Source of the DNA: Chloroflexota bacterium
GTDB taxonomy: Bacteria > Chloroflexota > Dehalococcoidia > Lucifugimonadales > JADFKI01
Assembly (NCBI GenBank): GCA_022565015.1
Contig: JADFKI010000022.1
Span: forward strand, 1-20,376
Length of the DNA stretch: 20,376 nucleotides
Direction: 5' to 3'
Part shown: positions 1-6,208 of the stretch, in pieces
Layout: each line of letters opens with the position of its first letter
How positions within the stretch are numbered: position 1 is the first letter of the stretch
Program-made: the position numbers and the translations under genes
Notes under the pieces: generated by a model
The model's database searches: none
Seen by the model: the letters and a program-made list of their open reading frames with translations, nothing else
What the model was told of the DNA's origin: nothing

Positions 1-273
1 ACTGCAAAAAGAGAGCTGCAGACGAAACGCGTTCAACGGCCGGTGGCCGAGAGTGTTCAAAGACATCTCTCCGAAAAGGAGGAGAAAAAGTTAGAGCAAT
101 CAGCGCCTTCGGCGGGATGGGACGAGCATAAGATTGAGATAGAGCTGTTCAGGGCCGAAGATAGACTACGGGAGTACACCGACAAAGAAATCGAGGGTAT
201 TTACCACAAAATGAATCTCGACATGATGATAATCCTCGATGTAAAGCCTTATAAAGAGTACTTTAACGAGTAG
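1..273 (+). CDS. 3' end of an unidentified protein, partial at left edge
   Basis: The reading frame is open from the first base to a TAG at 271-273, so this is most likely the C-terminal 90 residues of a longer protein starting outside the window. A GTG at 43 could serve as an internal start but has no convincing ribosome binding site, so I prefer the partial interpretation. The visible part is highly charged, with a Lys/Glu-rich stretch (EKEEKKLEQ) followed by a probably helical segment and a hydrophobic end (DMMIILDVKPYKEYFNE). There is no signal peptide or membrane segment. The DNA looks more A-rich than the genes to its right. I do not recognise the family. It is convergent with the tRNA-Sec transcript. 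Confidence 0.5.
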   Translation, partial: TAKRELQTKRVQRPVAESVQRHLSEKEEKKLEQSAPSAGWDEHKIEIELFRAEDRLREYTDKEIEGIYHKMNLDMMIILDVKPYKEYFNE

Positions 274-530
274 AGGCTACTGTTCAGGATCATGTTGACG
301 GGCCGCTTGCGCAGGGATTGGCGCCAGAGGAAATGGCACTCCTGGCTTTGCTGCGAAACATGCCTCGGACCTGCGAAAGAACAGCTAACTATCCCAAAGC
401 CTGTCGCAGTCGCTCCAGGTCGTTGCTGTCGTCTTAGTCTAACTCCACGCTCAAATATCAAATGGGCCGTCGCGGATTAGCTAGAGGCAAATATCGAGCC
501 ATATTATCAGTTGAAAATCGATGAAACCTA
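274..530. other. Intergenic stretch without a convincing gene
   Basis: No supported gene lies between the partial gene and the tRNA-Sec locus. Short open frames exist on both strands but lack ribosome binding sites. One frame starting near 267 gives a protein-like segment (LAPEEMALLALLRNMP) before turning into Arg/Ser-rich sequence and a stop near 440; it could be a decayed fragment. No clear terminator for the left-hand gene is visible. Confidence 0.4.
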
Positions 531-548
531 AACGCCACGCATGGCATC
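531..548 (-). terminator. Weak terminator-like hairpin after tRNA-Sec
   Basis: On the minus strand, just past the encoded CCA, GATGCCA can pair with TGGCGTT around a TGCG loop (including G-U pairs) and is followed by a modestly T-rich stretch. The stem is short and the T-tract is interrupted, so it may only be a processing or pausing element. Confidence 0.25.
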
Positions 549-555
549 GCAATGG

Positions 556-653
556 TGGCGGGAGCGAGAGGGAGTCGAACCCACCGCACCGGCCGCAGGG
601 CCGGAGCCATCGGATTTGAAGTCCGTGAGACCCACCGGAGCCTATCCGCTCCC
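556..653 (-). tRNA. selC: Selenocysteine tRNA, tRNA-Sec (anticodon UCA)
   Basis: This 98-nt gene carries all the hallmarks of a bacterial tRNA-Sec. The acceptor stem has eight pairs (GGGAGCGG at 653-646 with TCGCTCCC at 567-560, last pair G-U) instead of seven. The D-stem has six pairs around a CGGT loop. The anticodon loop CTTCAAA gives anticodon TCA at 619-617, reading UGA. The long variable arm has a perfect six-pair stem (CCGGCC/GGCCGG). The T-loop is TTCGACT, on a T-stem with one T-T mismatch. The discriminator is G (559), and CCA (558-556) is encoded. SerRS charges this tRNA with serine; SelA, encoded at 17216, converts it to Sec-tRNA, and SelB delivers it to UGA codons that have a SECIS element. 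It lies downstream of trxA on the same strand, but a strong promoter in between suggests independent expression. Confidence 0.96.
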
Positions 654-784
654 AAGTGTCTTTGGCTTTGCGAGGTCGCAGGGGCCCACGGGCCCCAAAA
701 CTCCGACGGCCAAAAACCTCCTGAGTGTCCCCACTTCTGAACAAGAAGTCGAGAACATCAAAGGGGCGCTCTATCGAACGCCCC
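654..784 (-). ncRNA. Structured leader between promoter and tRNA-Sec
   Basis: About 130 nt separate the promoter from the mature tRNA, and nearly all of it can fold. From 5' to 3' of the transcript: a GGGGCG/CGCCCC pair at 784-763; an ACTTCT/AGAAGT pair with a five-base loop at 749-733; then an outer stem TTTGGC/GCCAAA (714-709 with 666-661) enclosing two hairpins, GGGGCC/GGCCCC around a tetraloop (696-681) and TGCGA/TCGCA (680-669). A T-run corresponding to 716-712 lies just before the outer stem. A GGAGG near 717-723 followed by a TTG could even open a peptide of about 23 codons ending inside the tRNA, but this is speculative. The leader could direct tRNA maturation, act as an attenuator, or contain a separate small RNA. 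The pairing is seen; any function is inferred. Confidence 0.45.
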
Positions 785-789
785 GAATG

Positions 790-817
790 ATTATAGTCGA
801 TTGCTTATATAACGCAA
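790..817 (-). promoter_or_regulatory. Sigma-70 type promoter for tRNA-Sec
   Basis: On the minus strand a perfect -10 TATAAT (795-790) follows a -35 TTGCGT (817-812) with a 16-base spacer. Transcription would start near 783, at the edge of the first leader hairpin. It lies between the trxA stop and the tRNA, so it most plausibly serves tRNA-Sec alone. Confidence 0.7.
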
Positions 818-851
818 CACCGCGTTGAGGCATCGCGTGCAGAGCCGGCTG

Positions 852-1181
852 TTAAGAGGCCAGCGCCTCGTCCAGGTTCTTCTTGAGCACGGACTTGGGG
901 ACCGCGCCCACGACCTGCTTCACGGGTTGCCCATCGCTGAATATGAGCAGAGTGGGGATGCCCCTGACGCCGTAGGTCATGGCGGTCTGAGGATTGGAGT
1001 CTACGTCCAGCTTGGCGAACTTGACCTGGCCGTCATACTCCTCTGCGAGCTCTTCGACCAGCGGTGCGATCATCTTGCAGGGTGCGCACCAGTCCGCCCA
1101 AAAGTCCACCAGGACAGGCGTGTCCGACTTTATGACCTCCTGGTCAAAGGTGCTGTCGGTTACTTCCATAGTATGTGCCAT
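852..1181 (-). CDS. trxA: Thioredoxin
   Basis: This 109-residue protein is a canonical thioredoxin of normal length. The redox motif WCAPC occupies residues 31-35, with catalytic Cys32 and Cys35, preceded by the typical VDFWADWC strand, and the conserved cis-proline lies in GIPT (Pro76). The active-site Pro is at position 34 of a CAPC variant of the common CGPC. It reduces disulfides in the cytosol using electrons from thioredoxin reductase, which is not encoded here. The ATG is supported by a GGAGG ten bases upstream. It is the last protein gene of the minus-strand block before tRNA-Sec. Both active-site residues are ordinary cysteines, so it is not itself a selenoprotein. The remaining residues are conserved and I see nothing defective. 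Confidence 0.96.
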   Translation of the reverse strand: MAHTMEVTDSTFDQEVIKSDTPVLVDFWADWCAPCKMIAPLVEELAEEYDGQVKFAKLDVDSNPQTAMTYGVRGIPTLLIFSDGQPVKQVVGAVPKSVLKKNLDEALAS

Positions 1182-1218
1182 TTAGTAAGGTCCTCCGAGG
1201 TTTCTCAATGTTAGGAAG

Positions 1219-1246
1219 TTTATCCTTCCGTATAATAGGATGCCAA
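1219..1246 (-). promoter_or_regulatory. Candidate trxA promoter
   Basis: On the minus strand TTGGCA (1246-1241) and GATAAA (1224-1219) are separated by 16 bases, which would give a leader of about 30 nt before the trxA ATG. The -10 matches consensus at four positions only. A TATAGT at 1270-1265 is an alternative -10 without a good -35. Confidence 0.35.
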
Positions 1247-1325
1247 CGATGTAGCGGAGATTCCACTATACCATAAGCATATAAACCGACTCTCCACCGT
1301 CCCCATATTTGTCATTCGCCGACCC

Positions 1326-1350
1326 GGGGAAGCAAAGGGACACCTTCCCC
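1326..1350. repeat. Inverted repeat between lipoprotein gene and trxA
   Basis: GGGGAAG (1326-1332) and CTTCCCC (1344-1350) form a perfect seven-pair stem with an 11-base loop. It lies downstream of the lipoprotein gene on the minus strand but is not followed by a T-run in either direction, so it is not a classical intrinsic terminator. Confidence 0.35.
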
Positions 1351-1403
1351 CGCTCCCGAATCGTTCGCGTCAGGCCATTGTCCGCGATTATGGGCGGCAC
1401 GTT

Positions 1404-2024
1404 TCAGCGCCTGGGTCCTCCCGGCCTTGTCAGCTCGTAGTTAACGTAGTCCCCCACTATGCTGTCGACCTCCTCCCACCACAGGGTTCCCAGAATGAGG
1501 CCCTTGGGAACGTCGAACACCATCCATCCCTGCACCTGGAAGTTTTTGTCCAGATCTACTTCGCCCCAGAGAAACGGCTTGAACTTGTCCTCGTCGGGGC
1601 TGGCCGCGTCGACAAACTCGGCGTTATCGAAGGGATTTAACGGGCTTACCCTCTCGCCTCGCCTATCGCCAAGATTTGCGGCGTCCGGGTCCACCAAGAG
1701 CGGCGTGATAAGGCTCGTCCTGTTCACGATCGTCACGTCGATCATCGCCAGCTGCCTGTTGGACGCCCTGGGCCGCAGGACGCGATGATTCCCCTGGCTG
1801 TCCAGAAACGCGATCTTGTCCACGAGGTTCGGCTGCGAGGCGTGGAGCTCAAGACTCCTCCCCCTGACGATCAGCATCTCCGGCTCGGAACCGCAGGCGA
1901 GCAGCAGCAGTGCCAGCGCCGCCAACAGATAGGTGGCGAATCGAAGCCGTACCAGACCGAATCGCGTAAGGTCGCCTTTAATTCCTCGTGGGTTGCTATT
2001 GGAGATGCTGGGAGAAGTCCACAT
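1404..2024 (-). CDS. Predicted lipoprotein, DUF4352-like
   Basis: The 206-residue product has a basic N-terminal region, a hydrophobic stretch at about residues 30-43, and a lipobox LLAC with the lipidated Cys at residue 44, so it is probably exported and anchored to the membrane. The mature part contains a strand pattern with AMIDVTIVNRTS (about 93-104) and GWMVFDVPKG (about 166-175). This resembles the immunoglobulin-like DUF4352 fold found in many secreted lipoproteins, but that link is by motif only. The N-region of about 28 residues before the hydrophobic core is long, and the best purine-rich site lies about 15 bases upstream of the ATG, so the true start may differ. It lies between a cysteine desulfurase and trxA on the same strand with gaps on both sides. 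Function is unknown. Confidence 0.75.
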   Translation of the reverse strand: MWTSPSISNSNPRGIKGDLTRFGLVRLRFATYLLAALALLLLACGSEPEMLIVRGRSLELHASQPNLVDKIAFLDSQGNHRVLRPRASNRQLAMIDVTIVNRTSLITPLLVDPDAANLGDRRGERVSPLNPFDNAEFVDAASPDEDKFKPFLWGEVDLDKNFQVQGWMVFDVPKGLILGTLWWEEVDSIVGDYVNYELTRPGGPRR

Positions 2025-2099
2025 CAGTTAATTACACTGCCCTCTGAATCAAACGAGTGTATCATGTGCGACAACGGCGAGGACTCTCGAGCGCTGAGA

Positions 2100-3293
2100 T
2101 CAGTCAACGGCCGAAAGGGACGGCATCGCCCTCAGCTTCTCCACCAGTCCGGGGAGCACCGAGAGCACGTAGTCTACGTCTTCCTCGGTATTTTCCCGAC
2201 CTAATGTAATACGTAAACTTCCCTGGGCCAGATTTGCGGACCGCCCGATGGCAAGCAGTACATGCGAGGGTTCGAGGGAGGCCGAGGAGCATGCGCTGCC
2301 GCTCGAAGCCCATATACCGGCGAAGTCCAGGCCGAGCAGTACCGGCTCCCCCTCCACGTCCTCGAAGGACACGTTGATGTTGTTGGGCAGCCTGCGGGTC
2401 GGATGGCCGTTGATATGGACACGGTCTATCCTCTCCTCGAGCCCGGCGAGCAATCTTTCTCTCAGCCGAAAACACCGCGCGGCGACCTCGTCGCGCTCCT
2501 CGCACGCCAATCTGTACGCCTCTGCCAGGCCCACTATTCCGGGTACGTTCTCAGTGCCCGAGCGACGCTGACGCTCCTGCCCGCCGCCCATGTTCTGCGG
2601 CTCGAAGGCTGTCCCTCTGCGAATATAAAGGAGGCCAACGCCCTTCGGACCGTAAAACTTGTGGGCGGAGAGGCTCAGAAGGTCGACACCGAGGTCTCTC
2701 ACGTTGATTTCCAGCAGGCCGGCCGCCTGGACCGCGTCCGTGTGGACCGTGATGGTCCGTCGCCTTCGCTGGGCCTCTTCTTTTACGAGCCTCGTGATTT
2801 CCTTGATGGGCTGTATCGTGCCGATCTCGTTGTTTGCCATCATGATGCTTACGAGTATCGTCTCGTCGGTGATGGCGGCGGCAACCTCATCGGGGGATAT
2901 CAGGCCGTCTCGGTCCACCGGAAGGTAGGTGACGTCGAACCCGAACTGCTCCAGCTGATGACAGGTGTGCAGCACCGCGTGGTGCTCTATGTTCGATGTA
3001 ATTATGTGGTTGCCGACGTGCTTGAGCGCGAATGCGACGCCCTTCAACGCCGCGTTGTCGGACTCCGTGCCGCCGCTGGTGAAGACGACCTCGCTCATCC
3101 TGGCGCCCAGCAGGTGCGAGATAGTCTCGCGGGCATCGTCAACGGCCTTGCGCGCCTCCTGCGCCAGGGTATAGATGCTGGAGGGGTTGCCGAAGCTCTC
3201 CGAAAAGTAGGGGAGCATGGCCTGCAGTACCTCTTCACGCACCGGGGTCGTCGCGGAGTGGTCCAGGTAAATTACCTTGTCGGTCGTGGACAT
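2100..3293 (-). CDS. nifS: Cysteine desulfurase, NifS/IscS family
   Basis: This 397-residue fold-type I PLP enzyme removes sulfur from cysteine as a persulfide for Fe-S clusters and thiolated tRNA or cofactors. The N-terminus YLDHSATTPVREEVLQAM is typical. A conserved His is at 104-105 (IEHHAVLHT), the PLP lysine is Lys212 in SAHKFYGPKG, and the catalytic Cys is Cys335 in the loop SSGSACSSASLEPSHVL, characteristic of group I (NifS/IscS) enzymes. The substrate-binding RSGTEN motif is at 244-249. The ATG follows a purine-rich AAAGGGG site. No iscU or mnmA partner lies next to it. Because the organism makes selenocysteine (selA and tRNA-Sec in this window), the enzyme could also act on selenocysteine to supply selenium, as some NifS-like proteins do; this is inference only. 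Confidence 0.93.
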   Translation of the reverse strand: MSTTDKVIYLDHSATTPVREEVLQAMLPYFSESFGNPSSIYTLAQEARKAVDDARETISHLLGARMSEVVFTSGGTESDNAALKGVAFALKHVGNHIITSNIEHHAVLHTCHQLEQFGFDVTYLPVDRDGLISPDEVAAAITDETILVSIMMANNEIGTIQPIKEITRLVKEEAQRRRRTITVHTDAVQAAGLLEINVRDLGVDLLSLSAHKFYGPKGVGLLYIRRGTAFEPQNMGGGQERQRRSGTENVPGIVGLAEAYRLACEERDEVAARCFRLRERLLAGLEERIDRVHINGHPTRRLPNNINVSFEDVEGEPVLLGLDFAGIWASSGSACSSASLEPSHVLLAIGRSANLAQGSLRITLGRENTEEDVDYVLSVLPGLVEKLRAMPSLSAVD

Positions 3294-3395
3294 ATACTGC
3301 CTACCCCTTTGTCGTCAAAATCGATATTTCGTCTAGATTGAGCAGCGGTGTTCCTGTGAGCATTTTAACACGTGGGAAAGCCGCGCATAAAGTAA

Positions 3396-4295
3396 TCACC
3401 GAATGCTGTACCCCATCAGCTTGTAGGCCAGTCTCGCAGCGGTGAACGCCCCGGCCGTGGGCCCTTCCGGCGGGCTGAGCTCCGATATATCGAAGCCCAC
3501 GATCTCTCTGCCTTCAGCGACGGTACGGAGCAGGCTCGTGACCTCGTGCCAGAGCATCCCACCCGGCTCCGGCGTGCCGACGGCGGACACGACGGCAGGG
3601 TCGAAGACGTCCATGTCGATGCTGATGTACACGTGCCGCGTAAGCTGGTCACCCACAGACTGAGCGATATCCTCAACGTCCGAGGAACCGCTACGCCAGA
3701 AATATACGGGAATGCCCTGTGACTGGATAAAATCGTTTTCCTCTTCGCTGAGGCTGCGGACGCCTACCTGTACGATCGGCGCGACCTCGCATATGCGTCG
3801 AGCGACGCAGGCGTGGCCCCAGCGGGCGCCCATGTACTCGTCGCGAAGGTCGGCGTGTGCATCCAGGTACAGCACCGATAGATCGTCGTGTCGCTCCTTG
3901 AACGCCTGGACCGCGCCGATGGCTATCGTGTGCTCGCCGCCAAGCAGCGCGACGAGCTTGCCGTGGCTGGCCGCGGAGCTGACGGCCCGGCGTATTCGCT
4001 CCACCATCGCCTCTGGTCCGGAGACGTCCGGGGCGATCTCGGGGGTTGTGTGTATGCCGACGATGGAGACGTCCCTGCCCAGCTCGTGGTCGTAGTCCTC
4101 AAGAAGACGGGACGCCTTTATGATCGCGTCCGGCCCTTCGCGTGCGCCTCCTCTGAAGGACGTCGTGCTGTCGTAGGGGACTGGAATAACGAAGACGCGA
4201 GCCGATTCGGGGTCGTTTTCCTCGGGTGGAGTGTCCAGGAAGTTGGGCCATTGCAGGGGGACATCCCCCAGCCAGTCGTATCGAATGTCGGACAT
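3396..4295 (-). CDS. speB: Agmatinase-family ureohydrolase
   Basis: The 299-residue protein belongs to the arginase/agmatinase superfamily. All six ligands of the binuclear manganese site are visible: His122 (GGEHT), Asp145, His147 and Asp149 (DAHAD), and Asp227 and Asp229 (SIDMDVFDP). It would release urea from agmatine to give putrescine. It follows speD by 18 bases on the same strand, which supports a polyamine role. Two chemistries are possible: agmatine hydrolysis, or hydrolysis of N1-aminopropylagmatine to spermidine as in Thermus; sequence alone does not decide. There is no good ribosome binding site before the ATG. Instead the intergenic gap is filled by a perfect GC-rich palindrome. 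No arginine decarboxylase or spermidine synthase gene is in the window. Confidence 0.9.
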   Translation of the reverse strand: MSDIRYDWLGDVPLQWPNFLDTPPEENDPESARVFVIPVPYDSTTSFRGGAREGPDAIIKASRLLEDYDHELGRDVSIVGIHTTPEIAPDVSGPEAMVERIRRAVSSAASHGKLVALLGGEHTIAIGAVQAFKERHDDLSVLYLDAHADLRDEYMGARWGHACVARRICEVAPIVQVGVRSLSEEENDFIQSQGIPVYFWRSGSSDVEDIAQSVGDQLTRHVYISIDMDVFDPAVVSAVGTPEPGGMLWHEVTSLLRTVAEGREIVGFDISELSPPEGPTAGAFTAARLAYKLMGYSIR

Positions 4296-4298
4296 GAT

Positions 4299-4312
4299 CC
4301 GCGCCGGCGCGG
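4299..4312. repeat. Perfect 14-bp palindrome in the speD-speB gap
   Basis: CCGCGCCGGCGCGG occupies almost the whole 18-base gap between the speD stop and the speB ATG. It can form a five-pair hairpin with a CCGG loop in the mRNA, three bases before the speB start codon, where a Shine-Dalgarno sequence would be expected. Confidence 0.6.
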
Positions 4313-4313
4313 G

Positions 4314-4973
4314 CTAGTCCTGCGCCCGTTGAGCCGCGGTATGCTCGATGTCTGTCGCGCCCCCGGCCGGGGCCTGCACATTTCGCTCAGCACCTTCGGG
4401 GCCGACTGACATGAAAGGCGAAAGACCTACCCTCTCGCGCACCATGCCGTGGTAGGCTTCACGCGGCGCGGAATACTCGAGACCACGTTCGAGGGTCCAT
4501 GTCTTGACTTCGGGCAAGGAAAAGGTTGCCTTTACATCTTCCAACGAGGCGTCGGCGTCGAACTCCTTGCAGGAGAAAATATCTATGTTTACGTAGCCGC
4601 GGTCAGGGAAGGTGTGAATGCTTATATGGCTCTCGGCGATAATTACGAAGCCCGACACCCCCCAGTCCTCGGGTACCTTTCCGTGGTACGTGTACACTTG
4701 TGGCGGCACGACCTTGGTCATTCCGATCGTTGACGGATACTCGTCCAGGAAATCCTGAATAAGGTCAACGTCCTGTAGTTTTTTGGGGTCGCCCCCGTAT
4801 CCATCGATAGCCAGGTGCAATTGGGTTCCTCCAGAGAGATACCGACAGGTGGTAAGGTTACCACCGTTGACTTCCGCACACAATATCTTACGTGACGTCG
4901 GCCATTTTGCGAAGCTCATGCGCGGGTCCCGTGCGACGGCTACTGGTGGGGCTGATTCGCTATCCGCCGCCAT
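4314..4973 (-). CDS. speD: S-adenosylmethionine decarboxylase proenzyme
   Basis: SpeD makes decarboxylated AdoMet, the aminopropyl donor for spermidine. The self-processing site is clear: cleavage would occur between Glu114 and Ser115 in IIAESHISIHTFPDRG, turning Ser115 into the pyruvoyl cofactor. His120 and Cys135 (DIFSCKEFD) match the processing and catalytic residues of class 1B enzymes. The protein is 219 residues, well above the roughly 120-140 usual for small prokaryotic SpeD. It has about 48 extra residues before the conserved core and a tail of about 35 residues rich in Gly, Ala and charged residues. The first ATG is supported by GAGG nine bases upstream; Met19 is an alternative. It is the first gene of the block with speB. 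Confidence 0.93.
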   Translation of the reverse strand: MAADSESAPPVAVARDPRMSFAKWPTSRKILCAEVNGGNLTTCRYLSGGTQLHLAIDGYGGDPKKLQDVDLIQDFLDEYPSTIGMTKVVPPQVYTYHGKVPEDWGVSGFVIIAESHISIHTFPDRGYVNIDIFSCKEFDADASLEDVKATFSLPEVKTWTLERGLEYSAPREAYHGMVRERVGLSPFMSVGPEGAERNVQAPAGGATDIEHTAAQRAQD

Positions 4974-5048
4974 CGTCCCAGGCCTCGCGGACTCATTTCG
5001 GACACAATGCCCGTAAACCGGCGGAAACCCAGTTGAATGGCCGCTCGT

Positions 5049-5076
5049 ATTTAAGGTAGAATCTTCTAGCTGTCAG
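5049..5076 (-). promoter_or_regulatory. Candidate promoter for speD-speB
   Basis: On the minus strand CTGACA (5076-5071, five of six matches to the -35 consensus) is followed after 16 bases by TTAAAT (5054-5049). Transcription would begin near 5042, leaving a leader of about 70 nt before the speD ATG. It lies in the gap shared with the divergent ABC exporter operon. Confidence 0.5.
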
Positions 5077-5248
5077 GCGGGGCGCCGCGCCCATAGTGCG
5101 GTATACTTCAGTCGCCACGGAAGGCTTGGGCCCGGAGTGCTAAAATGTTGAGCGGCCGGAGGTCCGAAATCCCTTGCAGCGGATTTTACGTAGTAGTTGT
5201 GGAACAATAATGGGGCCGTAGCGTCCCCAGGACCGGTGAAGGGACCGG

Positions 5249-6208
5249 GTGAGTGTCATGATCGAAATAGACCACGTATGGAAATATTTCGGGGATTTCC
5301 CCGCGGTGACGGACATCTCCTTTACAGTGGAAAAGGGGGAGGTCCTGGGCTTCTTGGGTCCCAACGGAGCCGGCAAATCAACGACCATGAAGATGATTAC
5401 CGGCTTTTTGCCGCCCAGCGCCGGAACGGTCAACGTGGCCGGCTTTGACATCGTGACCAACTCGCTGGAGGCACGGCGACACATCGGATACCTTCCGGAG
5501 ACGGTACCGCTCTACACGGACATGACCATCACCGACTATCTCTCCTTCATGGGAAAGATCCGGGGCATGTCCACTCCCGACATCAGGCGCCGGATAGGCG
5601 AAGTTGCCGACGTCACCGGACTTGAAGGGTACCTGACGACCTATATAGGCAAGCTCTCCAAGGGCTATAGGCAGCGCGTGGGCATCGCTCAGGCGATCAT
5701 ACACGAGCCCGATGTTCTGATTCTCGACGAGCCAACCATAGGCATCGACCCTATTCAGGTAGTGGATACTCGACGGCTCATCAGGGGCCTCGGCGGTGAG
5801 CATACGCTGATAATAAGCACCCATATCCTGCCCGAGGTGAGCATGATATGCGAGCGGGTGATTATCATTCACGAGGGCCAGATCGTGGCCGTGGACAAGC
5901 CTGAGAACCTGGCCACGCGATTGCAGGGCGTGGAGCGCATAGAGGTCGACGCCAGGGGGCCCACCAAAGACATCATAGCGGCCCTTCAGGGCATTGAGGG
6001 GATCCACGAAGTTGAGAGGAGCTACGTTCAGGACGGAGGCTTCTCCACTTACGTCGTCAGGGCGAACGCCAAGGCAGACCTCAGGGCGCAAATGGCGGTG
6101 GCGATAGTCAACGGCGGCTGGGAGCTTCTAAGGCTGCAATCGATCGGGATGTCTCTGGAGGATATCTTCTTGAAACTTACTACCACCGAGGAGGTGCTGG
6201 AGGATTGA
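5249..6208 (+). CDS. ABC transporter ATP-binding protein, GldA/CcmA-like
   Basis: This 319-residue ATPase energises an ABC-2 type exporter made with the three genes that follow. Walker A is GPNGAGKST (37-45), the Q-loop position reads YLPETVPLY with Glu in place of Gln (common in this family), the signature is LSKGYRQRV (136-144), Walker B is VLILDEP (156-162) and the H-loop His is 192. A C-terminal regulatory region of about 95 residues follows, as in the GldA/CcmA group. The start may be the GTG at 5249 or the ATG at 5258; both have purine-rich sequence upstream (GAAGGGA and GGTGA). The stop overlaps the permease start by four bases. A weak promoter candidate (TTTTAC, 16-base spacer, AATAAT at 5206-5211) lies upstream. 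The substrate is unknown. Confidence 0.92.
   Translation: MSVMIEIDHVWKYFGDFPAVTDISFTVEKGEVLGFLGPNGAGKSTTMKMITGFLPPSAGTVNVAGFDIVTNSLEARRHIGYLPETVPLYTDMTITDYLSFMGKIRGMSTPDIRRRIGEVADVTGLEGYLTTYIGKLSKGYRQRVGIAQAIIHEPDVLILDEPTIGIDPIQVVDTRRLIRGLGGEHTLIISTHILPEVSMICERVIIIHEGQIVAVDKPENLATRLQGVERIEVDARGPTKDIIAALQGIEGIHEVERSYVQDGGFSTYVVRANAKADLRAQMAVAIVNGGWELLRLQSIGMSLEDIFLKLTTTEEVLED

Noticed and set aside
481..744. Open frame on the minus strand running through tRNA-Sec
   Set aside because: It crosses a highly structured tRNA, is Arg/Gly-rich, and has no homologue-like motif.
852..1181. Possible selenoprotein role for thioredoxin next to tRNA-Sec
   Set aside because: The active site is WCAPC with two ordinary Cys codons and the frame has no internal UGA.
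825..1214. Long open frames antisense to trxA, the cysteine desulfurase, selA, cinA and the VWA gene
   Set aside because: They mirror the codon structure of the true genes on the other strand, lack ribosome binding sites and give low-complexity Arg-rich proteins.
1231..1236. Perfect TATAAT on the plus strand upstream of trxA
   Set aside because: There is no matching -35 and no plus-strand gene downstream until 5249.
5229..5252. Near-duplicate GGACCGGTGA and GGACCGGGTGA around the start of the ABC ATPase gene
   Set aside because: Two short purine-rich copies near a ribosome binding site are likely chance; nothing else supports a repeat element.
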